25,313 nucleotides of DNA from positions 1 to 25,313 of the forward strand of contig JAAURO010000001.1 in assembly GCA_012032215.1 (NCBI GenBank), read 5' to 3'. Below are positions 8,485-18,528 of the stretch, one piece after another. A program made the position numbers and the translations under genes. The notes beneath the pieces are model-generated. The model was not told where the DNA came from, did not search any database, and saw nothing but the letters and a program-made list of their open reading frames with translations. This DNA is from Limnobacter sp. GTDB lineage: Bacteria > Pseudomonadota > Gammaproteobacteria > Burkholderiales > Burkholderiaceae_B. The first letter of the stretch is position 1. Each line of letters starts with the position of its first letter.

Positions 8485-10216
8485 ATGGCTTTGCGCACAC
8501 TATTCTTAACTTCTTGTTTTCTTGTTTCTTTTCTTCCTGGTTTAGGGTTGGCGCAGGTCAGCGCTACTACCCCACAAACACCTTCCAGTGTTTTGGGAAC
8601 GCAGCAGCTTGAATCGCAATCCGGCAAATCGATTCTGGAGCCTTCTGCGGCCGAACTCCCGCAGGTGCCTGTGCAGCCCAAGCCCGAGCTTGCCAAACCT
8701 TTGGAAGATGTGCGCGTTGCGGTGAACCAGTTCAGCGTACAAGGCGTACCCGATCAATACCTGCCCAGCATTCACAAAGCCCTTGTGCCTTTTCTGGGCG
8801 AACAGCGCTCGTTTGAAGATTTAAGCAACGCCGCCACCCAGGTGGCCCGTGTGCTGCAAAGCGAATTTGGCCTGTACCTGGCGTATGCCTATTTGCCTGC
8901 TCAGCAAATTAACGGCGGCACGGTCATTATTCAGGTATTGCCCGGCTACCTGGAAGAAGTGGTGCTGCAGTGGCCCGAAGGCGATTTCCCCGTTGACCGC
9001 GAAGTGGTGGAAGCCCACCTTGCCGCGCTTAAACCAGGCCAGGTAATTCGCGTTTCTGAAGTAGAGCGCGTGGTGTTTTTGCTCAACGACTTGCGCGGTA
9101 TGCGCGCCACCTTCACCATCCAGCCCGGTTGAACAAACCGGTACCGCAAAGCTCTTGGTGTCGGTGGCGCCCGATGCCTTGCTGGAAGGCGTGGCCTCGC
9201 TGGATGTCAACGGATCGCGCTTTGCCGGCACCAACCGGGTAGGGCTTACCGTATCCGCCAACAGCCCCCTGGGCAAAGGCGATTCGCTCACCTTGTCGCA
9301 CCTGCAAACCACCACCGGTGGGCTGGATTTCACGTTGCTCGGCTACTTGTTACCTGTTGGTGCCGATGGTTTTAAAGCGGGCGTGAACGTCTCGCAAGTC
9401 AATTACAACCTGTCCGATGCCGATTTTCCATTGGGTCTGGAAGGCGATTCCGATAGCATCAGCGTATTTGGTTTGTACCCACTGGTACGATCGCGCAACC
9501 TGAACCTTTTCGTGCTGGCCAACCACGAGCGCAAGTATTTTTCAGACCGCCTGCGTCTGGCTGCCACCGAGACCCGGAAAGTACTGACCCAAAACAGCTT
9601 TACCCTCAGTGGCGATTTTCGCGACAGCCTGTTGGGCGGTGCAATAAACACCTTTGAACTGGCCTACACCGATGGCGAAATCAATTACCCCCAAGGTCGC
9701 CCTGCCGGGCTGGACGATGCCTCGCTGCTGCGCAAAACCGAATGGGAATATTCGCGTTTGCAAAGCCTCGTGCCGGGTCGCTGGCTGGCCTATGCCTCGC
9801 TGCGTGGGCAGGCCGCAGGCAACAACCTCGATTCCTCCGCCCAATGCACCCTGGGTGGTTCACAAGCTGTTCGCGCCTTTGCCCAAGGCGAAGGTTCGGG
9901 CGACAACTGCCAGATTTACACCACAGAACTGCGCTACGTATTGCCCTGGAAAGTGCTCAACCGCAGCCGCGAAGGCCTGTATGTAGCAGCCTTCTATGAT
10001 CAAGGCCGCGTGCGCCTGCGTGAAGATGCCTCGGCCCGCCCCACCACATTCGTAAACACCCAGCGCCTTGCGGGTTACGGCCTGGCCCTGAACTGGGAAG
10101 TGTTCGATTTGCTGACCTGGCAAATCAGCCTGGGTTGGCCGCTGGAAGGTGAGCCTGCCTCTGATCCCAAAAAGCAGGAACCTCGCATTTACAGCGTGTT
10201 TCGCTACTACTTCTAA
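8485..10216 (+). CDS. Two-partner secretion outer-membrane transporter TpsB, FhaC/ShlB family (one frameshift)
   Basis: An outer-membrane beta-barrel that exports the large partner protein encoded next door. ATG 8485 opens a signal peptide (TLFLTSCFLVSFLPGLGLAQ), then a Pro/Glu-rich linker. A POTRA region follows (about residues 75-215), recognisable by FSVQGVPDQYLPSI, SNAATQVARVLQSEFGLYLAYAYLP and GTVIIQVLPGYLEEVVL. The ShlB barrel (about 216-576) has the family's GKGDSLTLSH strand and ends in the aromatic FRYYF typical of Omp85-type barrels. One extra T in TT at 9129-9130 breaks the frame; removing it gives QPGEQTGTAKLLVSV, the usual junction between POTRA and barrel, and a 576-aa product of normal length for the family. 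It precedes its substrate gene by 73 bp, the common tpsB-tpsA order. The Shine-Dalgarno sequence is weak. Confidence 0.92.
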
Positions 10217-10224
10217 GGCCTGCC

Positions 10225-10241
10225 GGACCTAAGCCAGGTCC
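10225..10241 (+). promoter_or_regulatory. Perfect hairpin between tpsB and tpsA
   Basis: GGACCT, five-base loop AAGCC, then AGGTCC, nine bases after the tpsB stop; a T5 run follows at 10255-10259. It could reduce read-through into tpsA or stabilise the tpsB message. There is no T tract directly after the stem, so I do not call it a terminator. Confidence 0.35.
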
Positions 10242-10289
10242 TTCTGCAAAACCCTTTTTGTTGTTAAATTATTTTTGTCCACTGCCACC

Positions 10290-13200
10290 ATGAACCAAAA
10301 CACATTGCTGCCCTTCTCGCTAAGCCCTCTGCTTGTTTCCCTGTTTGCGTTGTTCACTCCCTTCACTACGCATGCGGCTGGCCCGGCTGGTTTGCCCGGC
10401 CCCGGCCAGTTGCCCGCAGATGTTGCAGGGCAGTTCAAGCTTGAGCGCGATGTGCCGGGCAAATCGCTGACTGTTACCCAAGAGCGGCAGGGTGTTCTGG
10501 TGGACTGGAACAAGCTGGGGGTGGGCGCCAGCGAAGTGTTGAATTTTGTGGCCAAAAACCCCGCAGCCAACGTGTCGCAGTGGTTTACAGTGAATCGGGT
10601 AACGGGTGGTCAGGAAAGCACCATTCTGGGCACAGTCAACGCGCCCTGGCGCATTTTTCTGATCAACCCGAATGGCATTGTGTTTGGTCCCGGTTCCAGC
10701 ATGAACGTGGGAGCGCTGGTGGCATCCACCCTGAAACTTGGCAACGCCGACACGCTGCTTGCCGATGGCGAGGCACAGTTTGAATTGCCCACTGGCACCG
10801 TTGCCGAACTCCGCTTTGAAGGCACTGTGCAAGCCAGCGACACAGTGTTTGTGGGTCCGAAGGTTCGCTTCGATGGCGTCGTGCACCCTTCTGTAAATGC
10901 AGGTGCACCCAATTCAGCCAACGTGTACATACTGGCCACCGATTCTGCCAATATTGCCACCACTGGCACACCGGTAGCCGATGGCAGCCCCGATGAATCG
11001 CTGCGGTTTCTGGCGGTTACCGACGCCGGGCTGGAATTGCTTAAACTGGTGATTCAACGCTCGGGCAATGGCACCTACTCGGCGCTGAACGTGCCCGATG
11101 TGCCAGCGCCCGGTAAGCTTGAAGTGCGCAATGGCAATGTGTTTGTGCAGTATGCACCTGCCAGCCCGGTACAGGTAGGTCAGGTAGCCACACATACCCT
11201 GGTGGCACAAGCCGATGCCACAACCAGCCTGGTGGTAAACACGCAAAGCAACCTGCTAAACAGCAGCATAAGCAACGCCCACTCAGCCACCACCACAGCA
11301 GGCGGCAGCGCAGGCCTCAGCACCACCGATGTGACCACCGTGGATGCCACAGGCACAACCGGCCTCAGCCTCACTGCCACTCGCGCCAGCCAGATAAGCG
11401 GCAAAACCACAGGCCTCGGTGCCAACGTGCAAATCAACCTCACCGATGCCGATTCCGCAAATATTACATCAACTGGCAACATTACTGGCACCGCCACCGA
11501 CACCAGCAACACCGCAGGCGATGCGCTCATTCTGAACGCCGAGGGCACCATTGGCGTTACTGCCAACCACATTCAAATTGCCCAACTAACTACAGCGGGC
11601 AATATCTTAAGCAGCAGCATAAGCAATGCCAGCTCAGCCACGCTCCATGCAGGCGGCGACATTCTGGGCAGCAGTGTCAGCAATGCCAGCATAGCCAGCC
11701 TTGTTGCCGGCAACGATGTAAACGCGTCCGCCAATCACGTAGACACACTGTCAATCAATGCGGGCCAAAGTATCGAGTTTGGGCAAAGTCGCACTATTGG
11801 CAAGCTGACTGCCGTGGCACAAAATGCCATTACACAAACTGGCGATGTACGGGTGAGCGGCAGCGACAGTCCGGCTATTCTGTCGGCTAACAGCATTGTG
11901 CTGGGCAACAACGGCAACGTGTTTGCAGGCGGAGTCCTGGTGCAACAGCATACCGCCGGGCAGTCTGCCACCGTGCATGCGCTGGGCAACCTGAATGCCC
12001 GTTTAAACGGCCAGTACAGCACCGTGGATTTACAGGCAGGCAATACACTGAATGCAGATTTTCAGCAGGCCGATCAAGCCGAAGTGGCAGGCAATACCGT
12101 GAATCTGTCAAGCACCACCAACCAGTTAAACATAGGCACCTCCTTGAAGGTGCAAGCGGATTCAGGTTTTGATCTGCAAACTACCTTGCACAATGCGGGC
12201 AGCACCCGCATTGCCGCACAAAATGCGCGCGTGCTGCAAGCCGACAGTACCTTCGATGGCCTGTTCAATGTAATTCTGGCAGGTGGACGGCTTGATTTTG
12301 CCGCCACCGGAAATGTGAATCTGGCGCTAAGTGGTGCCAACGCAGCAGACATTCGTTTGTCCAGAGGTAGCCTCCATCAGGCTGCGGATGCATCGGGTGT
12401 GGTGGAGGTGGGCGGGCCGTTTCTGGTAAACGTGACCAACGGCAACATTGACCTCACCAATCCTGGCAACCACTTCACAGGCCAGGTGCAGCTGTTTGGT
12501 GACCAAACCTCGCTCAGTACGCAAGGCGATTTAAATCTTGCCGCATTGCAAACCAAAGGGGGTGTTGTTTCTGCCGCACAGCGCTTGTTCCTCACGGGCA
12601 ATATCGTGCAAACCGGTGGTGCGTTGGCGTTTGTGGCCGCTGGCGCCGGCTCTGACACCGGGTTGCAAACAGCGGCTGATCTGGTGCTTCCCGAGCTCGA
12701 TGTTTTACCGGTAAAGAAGGCTTCGATGCCAACCAGGTTTTACAGCGCGTGCTGTTTGCCAACGCATCTATTGTGCAAACGGGTGGCTCCATAGAAAACA
12801 CCGCCAACTCCAGCCTGTTCTTTCAAAGCACCGCCAATGGTTCTATTGTGCTTAACCAAAACAACCGAATGGTTGGCAGCTTCAACGCCCTCAGCGGCAA
12901 CAACTACCGCGAACCCTACCAATTCAAGCCGCAGTTTGGTCAAAGTGTAGTCAGTATTACCAATGCCTCGGGCCTGAAGGTAGGGAACCCTGGAATCGAT
13001 TCCGATATTGTCGTTATTCAAGCTCCTTCGCTGGCTACAGGCGCTGGCGGCCAGGTGCGTGCGCGCTTGCCCTACAACGACAAACTCCTGGGCGAAAGCC
13101 ACTCTTTCCCCGCCATGGTGCTGGCAGTGGCGCAGCCAGTCGCTGCAGGCTTTACACTGCAAGACAACCAGAATGAAATCGTAAACGGCGGCCAGTTTCA

Positions 13201-13622
13201 GGAAATTTCCGTAGAAGTGGGCGCGCCCAACACAGAAGAACTGGGTGGCTTTTTAACCGTACTGCCTTTTAAAGGATCCACCTTGCGTTCCTGGCCAGGT
13301 GGTGTTTTTAATTGGCCCGCAAGCGTCTAACCTTTACTCCTTTTTCTACGATGGAGCAGGCAACCCTATTCGCATTCCGGTAAGTTACAACGGGTTTATT
13401 CCGCGTTCGCCCAGCGAAGGTTCAACCTTGACCACCATTTTTGGCGAATCTGCCCAGGCGCGCCAGCGCGAAGTGCGTTCAGCCGTTCGCACAGAAAGCG
13501 TGGCCGACCGGCTGGTCAATGGCGTTATTGCCGAACTGGGCAAGGGCAAGCCTGCTACAGAGGGCGGCGGCGGTCTTAAAAAACCAGATTCCTGCGAGTC
13601 TTCAGAACAAGGGGGTTGCTAA
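10290..13622 (+). CDS. Filamentous-haemagglutinin-like secreted protein TpsA (two frameshifts)
   Basis: A large exoprotein secreted by the TpsB partner. ATG 10290 starts a signal peptide (LLPFSLSPLLVSLFALF); an in-frame TTG at 10275 is less likely. No good ribosome-binding site is visible. The TPS targeting domain spans about residues 30-260, with GVLVDWNKLGVG, QWFTVNRVTGGQESTILG and the hallmark FLINPNGIVFGPGSSMNVG, followed by LVASTL. Then comes a long Ser/Thr/Asn/Ala-rich beta-helix region with degenerate repeats. Breaks: one T missing in the 4-T run 12703-12706 (restoring VFTGKEGFDANQV), and one T extra at 13288-13289 (restoring STLRPGQVVFLIGPQ). Repaired length is 1110 aa. The chain ends with two cysteines separated by seven residues. 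It is probably a surface adhesin or a released filament; no toxin domain is recognised at the C-terminus. Confidence 0.9.
11250..11714 (+). repeat. 19-residue repeats in TpsA beta-helix
   Basis: Three related 57-bp units occur in frame: 11250-11306 (NLLNSSISNAHSATTTAGG), 11601-11657 (NILSSSISNASSATLHAGG) and 11658-11714 (DILGSSVSNASIASLVAGN). The second and third abut exactly. Shared positions are the Leu/Ile lead, S-(I/V)-SNA and the closing AG. Between them the sequence is Thr-rich and diverged. They are probably rungs of the beta-helix. Confidence 0.75.
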
Positions 13623-13740
13623 ACAGCAAAACCCCAAACGCAAGGCGTTGGCAGCAAGCTGGCTTCTTGGGCGTTAGAATAAGCGCCTTTCAGGCCACCT
13701 TGTTTTGTGTCAGGGTGTGCCATTTATTTTTGGAGACCCC

Positions 13741-14145
13741 ATGCAAACCAAACCTGTTCTCTCTGTTGCCGATGTCGAAGCCATTTTGCAAGGCGCCAAG
13801 CAAGAAGCGCAAGCCAACGGCTGGAAAGTCACCATTGCCGTTGCCGATGACGGCGGACACCTGCTCGGCCTGCTTCGCCTGGATGGTGCGCCGCCCATGA
13901 GTGCACACATTGGCCCCTCCAAGGCCCGCGCCGCCGCAATGGCCAAAAAAGAAACCAAAATTCTGGAAGATGTCATCAACAATGGGCGCACGGCTTTTGT
14001 AACGGTCCCGTATGTCGATGGCTTGCTGGAAGGCGGCGTTCCCATTTTAGTGGAAGGTGAAGTGGTGGGAGCGGTTGGTGTTTCTGGCGTTCAATCCAAC
14101 CAGGATGTGCAAATTGCCAAGGCAGGCATTGCCCGCATAGGCTGA
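13741..14145 (+). CDS. GlcG/HbpS-family haem-degrading-like protein
   Basis: An intact 134-aa cytoplasmic protein of the GlcG/HbpS (DUF336) family. It starts at ATG 13741 with GGAG at 13733-13736. Family traits are the N-terminal LSVADVEAILQGAKQEAQANGWKV helix split by KVTIAVADDGGHLLGLLRLDGA, then KARAAAMAKKE, the central Gly-rich GGVPILVEGEVVGAVGVSG, and the closing IAKAGIARI helix. Members occur as stand-alone proteins near oxidative or C2-acid metabolism genes; some bind haem, others have no known activity. No metabolic partner gene adjoins it here. It lies 118 bp after tpsA, so it is probably transcribed separately. No signal peptide is present. The family is confident; the function is not established. 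Confidence 0.88.
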   Translation: MQTKPVLSVADVEAILQGAKQEAQANGWKVTIAVADDGGHLLGLLRLDGAPPMSAHIGPSKARAAAMAKKETKILEDVINNGRTAFVTVPYVDGLLEGGVPILVEGEVVGAVGVSGVQSNQDVQIAKAGIARIG

Positions 14146-14164
14146 CTGCAACTTTTTGCGGGTT

Positions 14165-14191
14165 TTGTTGATCGCCAGTTTGATTTACAAT
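14165..14191 (+). promoter_or_regulatory. Possible sigma-70 promoter before the NlpC/P60 gene
   Basis: TTGTTG at 14165-14170 and TACAAT at 14186-14191 with a 15-nt spacer, about 54 nt before the putative start region. The -10 matches five of six consensus bases; the spacer is short and the -35 weak. Confidence 0.3.
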
Positions 14192-14244
14192 CAAAATGCG
14201 TTGCAGGCAAAAAAGGCCGTGGTTTAAAACAGAGGGGGTACGCC

Positions 14245-14736
14245 ATCCATTCGTCTTCTCGTTTACTGCTTGTTGGGGCAGCCGCCTTACTGACCGCCTG
14301 CGCCGGGCCCGGCCCCCGCTATGGAGGCCATTACACCATCGCCGATTACCGCGCCATGGCCGAGCGTTCCCCCCTGGATGCCCTTAAAGCCCACCACAGC
14401 GACTGGCGCGGTACCCCCTACCGCTATGGGGGCAATGGCAAAGAGGGCATAGATTGCTCTGCCTACATGCAGCGCCTGTTCTCGGATGTGTTTGCCACTG
14501 CTTTGCCCCGCAGCACAATCGAGCAAATCCGCAACGGACGCACCGTGTCGCGCAACAGCCTGCGCACTGGCGATTTGGTGTTTTTCCTGAGCGGCAGCAA
14601 GGGGCGGCACGTGGGCGTTTATCTGGAAGACGACCTGTTTTTGCATGCTTCCAGCAGCCAAGGCGTTACCGTAAGCTCGCTGCTTGGCAGCTACTGGGAA
14701 AGAAATTACACCACCGCAAAACGCGTGCTGGAATAA
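14245..14736 (+). CDS. NlpC/P60-family cell-wall peptidase lipoprotein (start unclear)
   Basis: A secreted endopeptidase of the NlpC/P60 cysteine-peptidase family, which cuts peptide stems of peptidoglycan. The catalytic Cys is in GIDCSAYM (Cys codon 14455-14457), the His in GRHVGVYL, and the third polar residue in FLHASSSQG; GTPYRYGGNG before the Cys is typical. The nearest in-frame ATG, 14356, would cut off an evident lipoprotein signal encoded just upstream: LLLVGAAALLTAC, a lipobox with Cys at about 14302. No ATG, GTG or TTG lies in frame before that signal. A strong GAGGGGG Shine-Dalgarno at 14232-14238 sits six bases before ATC 14245, so either the start codon is damaged by a base error or a rare start is used. 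The product is about 163 aa. It converges with the acyl-CoA dehydrogenase gene. Confidence 0.8.
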   Translation: MHSSSRLLLVGAAALLTACAGPGPRYGGHYTIADYRAMAERSPLDALKAHHSDWRGTPYRYGGNGKEGIDCSAYMQRLFSDVFATALPRSTIEQIRNGRTVSRNSLRTGDLVFFLSGSKGRHVGVYLEDDLFLHASSSQGVTVSSLLGSYWERNYTTAKRVLE

Positions 14737-14739
14737 CTC

Positions 14740-14770
14740 CCAATACGGCTCTTTCTAAAGGCCGTATTGG
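14740..14770. terminator. Inverted repeat between convergent genes
   Basis: CCAATACGGC at 14740-14749 pairs perfectly with GCCGTATTGG at 14761-14770 around an 11-nt loop that could extend the stem with CTTT/AAAG. It begins three bases after the NlpC stop and overlaps the last codons of the opposite gene. There is no long T tract on either side, so bidirectional termination is inferred from position and symmetry. Confidence 0.5.
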
Positions 14771-16581
14771 CACACCGATTCATACCCATTCACCACGGTG
14801 TCGGCCAACGCAGGCACCGTGCTTAAAAGTGGTCTGCAAAAAAGCGCGCAGTCAGTATCTTCTGTTCGTAAAATGCATCGCCTGTGTGGTTTGCGGCACG
14901 TGCTGCCAGCAAGGCCCGCGCCATTTGCCAGCCTGCCACTGTGGTACCCGTCAGCTTTAAGTAAGGCACACTGCCTGCATACACCGCGTTCGGGTTGGTT
15001 TGAATGTGTGCACACACAAATTCTGCGGCCGTGTGCAAACCTTGCTGCGCAGCGTGCAAGTGGTGAGCCATTGCTGATGCGTGCGCGAGTGCAGGCTTGC
15101 AGCTCTTGCACAGTAGCGCGCATTTTTTCGCACAGGGTTTTAACCACGGCGGCCTTGTCGCGCGCAGTTTTTCTGCCCACCAGATCATTGGCCTGTATGG
15201 CGGTGGTGCCTTCGTAAATGGTCAGAACTTTGGCGTCGCGGTAATGTTGAGCTGCGCCAGTTTCTTCAATAAAACCCATGCCACCGTGTACCTGCACACC
15301 GGTCGAGGCCACTTCAACGCTCATTTCGGTGCACCAGCCTTTTACCACGGGCACCAAAAACTCATACATGGCCTGGTGCTTTTTGCGCGCGTTGTGATCG
15401 GGGTGATGCAATGCCAGATCGTGCGCTGCTGCGGCATAGCAGGCCATGGCACGACCCGCTTCGGTAGGTGCCCGCATGCTCAGTAGCATGCGTTTTACAT
15501 CGGGGTGCCGTGCAATGGGCACGGCGTGGTTGGCACTGCCATCTACAGGGCGCGATTGCACCCTTTCATGCGCAAAAGCGGCGGCTCTTTGGTAGGCGTG
15601 GTCTGCCAGGCCGATGCCTTGCACGCCTACCTGAAAGCGTGCAGCATTCATCATGATGAACATGTATTGCAAGCCTTTGTTTTCTTCGCCCACCAGGTAG
15701 CCAATGGCACCGCCTGGGCCCACTTCGCCTTTGCCTTCTCCATACACCAGCACAGCAGTGGGGCTGGCTTTAATGCCCAGCTTGTGTTCTAGCGTGGTGC
15801 AAAATACATCGTTGCGTTTGCCCACCTTGCTTTGCGCACCAAACAAAAATTTGGGCACCAGAAACAGGCTTAAACCTTTTACGCCTTCGGGGGCATTGGG
15901 TGTGCGTGCCAGCACGAGGTGCAAAATGTTTTCGGCCATGTCGTGTTCGCCCCACGTAATATAAATTTTCTGGCCGGTGATGCGGTAGGGGGTTTCGGTG
16001 GTGGCATCGGGGTCAGATGCTTTTTCTGCCTTGGTGCGCACCAAAGACAAATCAGAGCCTGCCTGGGGTTCGGTCAGGTTCATGGTGCCCGTCCATTCAC
16101 CGCCAATCAGTTTTGGAAGACAGGTGTTTTTCTGAACAGGTGTGCCCGCTGTCATCAGCGCTTCAATGGCACCATCGGTCAGCAAGGGGCACAGCGCAAA
16201 GCTCAGGTTGGCGGCATTCACCATCTCCATGCAGGGCGTAGCCACCAGTTTTGGCAAGCCTTGGCCGCCATATTGTGTGGGATGTTGCAGGCCTTGCCAG
16301 CCTTGCTCGGTGTAGGCTTTAAAGGCCTCTTTGAAACCGCTGGCGCTGCTTACTTCGCTGTTTTTCAGGGTTGCCCCTTCGCCGTCGCCAATCGGGTTAA
16401 GCGGGGCAACCACTTCGTGGTTAAACTTCGCACTTTCGGTCAAAATGGCCTGAACGGTGTCCTCGGCCGCATCTTCGCAGCCCGGTAGCTGCGCCAGTTC
16501 TGCCAGGCCAGCCAGTTCGGTCAGCACAAACAGCATGTCTTGAACGGGTGGTGTGTAGCAGGTGGTGCTGTTCTGGCTCAT
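14755..16581 (-). CDS. Acyl-CoA dehydrogenase, DmdC-like long form (two frameshifts)
   Basis: An FAD-dependent enzyme that oxidises an acyl-CoA to the 2-enoyl-CoA in the cytoplasm. The start is ATG 16579-16581 with AGGAG seven bases before; an upstream in-frame extension lacks such a site. The N-terminal extension YTPPVQDMLFVLTEL is typical of the ~600-aa DmdC-like (3-methylmercaptopropionyl-CoA dehydrogenase-like) branch. Core motifs are GTMNLTEPQAGSDLS, KIYITWGEHD, STGVQVHGGMGFIEETG and KVLTIYEGTTAIQANDLVGRK. The C-terminal domain is interrupted twice: one extra T (plus strand) at 15097-15098 and one A missing at 14825-14828. Repair restores FVCAHIQTNP, WQMARALLAARA and RFFADHFLSTVPALA, a normal ending, with 608 aa. 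The true substrate cannot be read from sequence; assignment to dimethylsulphoniopropionate breakdown would be over-reach. It is a single gene, with a 278-bp divergent gap before the next operon. Confidence 0.9.
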   Translation of the reverse strand: MSQNSTTCYTPPVQDMLFVLTELAGLAELAQLPGCEDAAEDTVQAILTESAKFNHEVVAPLNPIGDGEGATLKNSEVSSASGFKEAFKAYTEQGWQGLQHPTQYGGQGLPKLVATPCMEMVNAANLSFALCPLLTDGAIEALMTAGTPVQKNTCLPKLIGGEWTGTMNLTEPQAGSDLSLVRTKAEKASDPDATTETPYRITGQKIYITWGEHDMAENILHLVLARTPNAPEGVKGLSLFLVPKFLFGAQSKVGKRNDVFCTTLEHKLGIKASPTAVLVYGEGKGEVGPGGAIGYLVGEENKGLQYMFIMMNAARFQVGVQGIGLADHAYQRAAAFAHERVQSRPVDGSANHAVPIARHPDVKRMLLSMRAPTEAGRAMACYAAAAHDLALHHPDHNARKKHQAMYEFLVPVVKGWCTEMSVEVASTGVQVHGGMGFIEETGAAQHYRDAKVLTIYEGTTAIQANDLVGRKTARDKAAVVKTLCEKMRATVQELQACTRARISNGSPLARCAARFAHGRRICVCTHSNQPERGVCRQCALLKADGYHSGRLANGAGLAGSTCRKPHRRCILRTEDTDCALFCRPLLSTVPALADTVVNGYESVCQYGL

Positions 16582-16859
16582 ACGGTGCTCCTGGCGGTGG
16601 TTCGAAAGCGCTGTTCCATGGTGGCCACGGCGTTTTTTCATCTTAAACCAAATTAATCTTTCCCCAAAATCGGCTTTATTTTGCACAAGTGCCGCGTCCT
16701 TTCTTGTAGGATGAACCAGGGTTTTGTGTTATTGGTGTAGTGCCTTGTTCTCAACCCTTTTTTACTATTTAATTCAAAAGCCAGGCCTTTCTAGCTTGTA
16801 TTATTTGCCGCCCAGTCTGGTTGTGTGTGTCCGCGCGGCCCAGCCTATATGGAGTTCCT

Positions 16860-18514
16860 ATGACCAATCACACCATGAAAGCCTCTGACTTGCTGGTCAA
16901 AGCCCTTGAGGCCGAAGGCGTTAAACACATTTTTGCCGTACCCGGCGAAGAAAACCTGGATTTGGTAGAATCGTTAAGAAACTCGGGCATTCAGCTGGTG
17001 CTTACACGGCACGAGCAGGGCGCAGCTTTTATGGCAGCCACTTACGGCAGGCTAACCGGGCGCGCCGGGGTGTGCATGGCCACCTTGGGGCCTGGCGCCA
17101 CCAATTTTGCCACGCCCGCCGCGTATGCGCACTTGGGGGCTTTCCCGCTGATCATGATTACCGGGCAAAAACCCATTAAAAAAAGCAAGCAGGGCCAGTT
17201 TCAGATCATTGATGTAGTTGGCCTGTTTGACCCCATTTGCAAAATGAGCAAGCAAATTGTGCACGGCAACACCATTCCTTCGCTGGTACGCGAGGCCTTT
17301 CGGCTGGCTGAAGAAGAACGCCCCGGTGCCGTGCTGCTCGAATTGCCCGAAGACATCGCCGCTGAACCCACCGATGCACCGCTGATTCCCCGCAACGAAC
17401 GCCACTACGCCGTGGCCGATGATTCTATACTCAACGAGGCGGTCAGCATGATTCGCGCCGCACGCATGCCGCTTGTGCTGCTGGGCGCAGGTTCCAACCG
17501 CCGCCAAGCACGCCTGGCCTTGTCGGAATTTCTGGAAACCACGGGCATTCCGTTTTTTAATACCCAGATGGGCAAGGGGGTTGTCGATGAAGGCTCCCCC
17601 AATTTTTGGGCACTGCAGCGCTTTCTGATGGCGATTACCTGCACTGCGCCATTGAACGTTCTGACCTCATTGTAAACGTGGGCCACGATGTGGTTGAAAA
17701 GCCGCCCTTTTTCATGGCAGTGGGCGGCAAAAAGGTCATTCACATCAATTACCGTTCTGCCCAGGTCGATCAAGTGTATTTCCCGCAGGTGGAAGTGGTG
17801 GGCGATGTGGCACGTTCCATGCAAAAGCTGACCCAAAAAATAGGCGGCAAACTGGATAAAGATTTTTCGTACTTCAAGCGCTGCAAAGAGGAAGTAGAAA
17901 CCCACATCCGGGAAGGCGCAGACGATGAGCGCTTTCCGGTTATTCCCCAGCGCCTGGTGGCAGACACCCGCGCCGTCATGGGTGCCAAAGACATTATTGC
18001 GCTAGACAACGGCATTTACAAACTGTGGTACGCCCGCAATTACAAAGCCTACGAGCCCAACACCGTGCTGCTCGACAACGCCCTGGCCACCATGGGAGCA
18101 GGCCTGCCTTCGGCCATGATGGCCGCCATGCTGCATCCCGACCGCCGCGTCATGGCCATTTGCGGCGATGGCGGTTTTATGATGAACAGCCAGGAAATGG
18201 AAACGGCTGTGCGGCTAAAACTTAATCTGGTGGTTACTGTGCTCAACGACAGTTCCTACGGCATGATTCGCTGGAAGCAAGAGCACGCAGGCTTTGCCGA
18301 TTGGGGCCTTGAATTTGGCAACCCCGATTTTGTGAAATACGCGGAAAGCTACGGCGCCATCGGCCACCGTGTAAGCAGCGCAGCCAACCTGGTGCCTACT
18401 TTTGAAAAAGCGTTCAAAGCGGGTGGCGTGCATCTGATTGATGTCCCGGTTGATTACTCTGAAAACAAAAAAGTACTCATTGATGAACTGGCTGCCAAAG
18501 CCTGCCTGCTCTAA
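16860..18514 (+). CDS. Acetolactate synthase family ThDP enzyme, large subunit type (one frameshift)
   Basis: A thiamine-diphosphate enzyme of the acetolactate synthase/2-oxoacid decarboxylase superfamily. The start at ATG 16860 has GGAG at 16851-16854. The Pyr domain carries the catalytic Glu in LTRHEQGAAFMAATYGR and the GPGATN loop. The PP domain holds the ThDP-Mg motif from GDGGFMMNSQEMETA to VVTVLNDSSYGMI. One T is missing in the 5-T run 17603-17607; repair reads NFLGTAALSDGDYLH and gives 551 aa, the normal length. No regulatory small subunit lies nearby, so biosynthetic IlvBN is unlikely; a catabolic carboligase or 2-oxoacid decarboxylase fits better. The next gene, 14 bp downstream, is an aldehyde dehydrogenase, which suggests the aldehyde is made and oxidised in sequence. 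The exact substrate is unknown. Confidence 0.87.
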
Positions 18515-18528
18515 AGAAGGTGTACTCC

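Noticed and set aside
14196..14387. Short frame starting at ATG just before the NlpC/P60 gene
   Set aside because: It runs across the lipoprotein signal in another frame and has no recognisable product.
16582..16859. Divergent gap between the acyl-CoA dehydrogenase and ThDP enzyme genes searched for promoters and regulator sites
   Set aside because: AT-rich -10-like stretches exist (TATTAT at 16799-16804), but no -35 has suitable spacing (best 20 nt), so no site is called.
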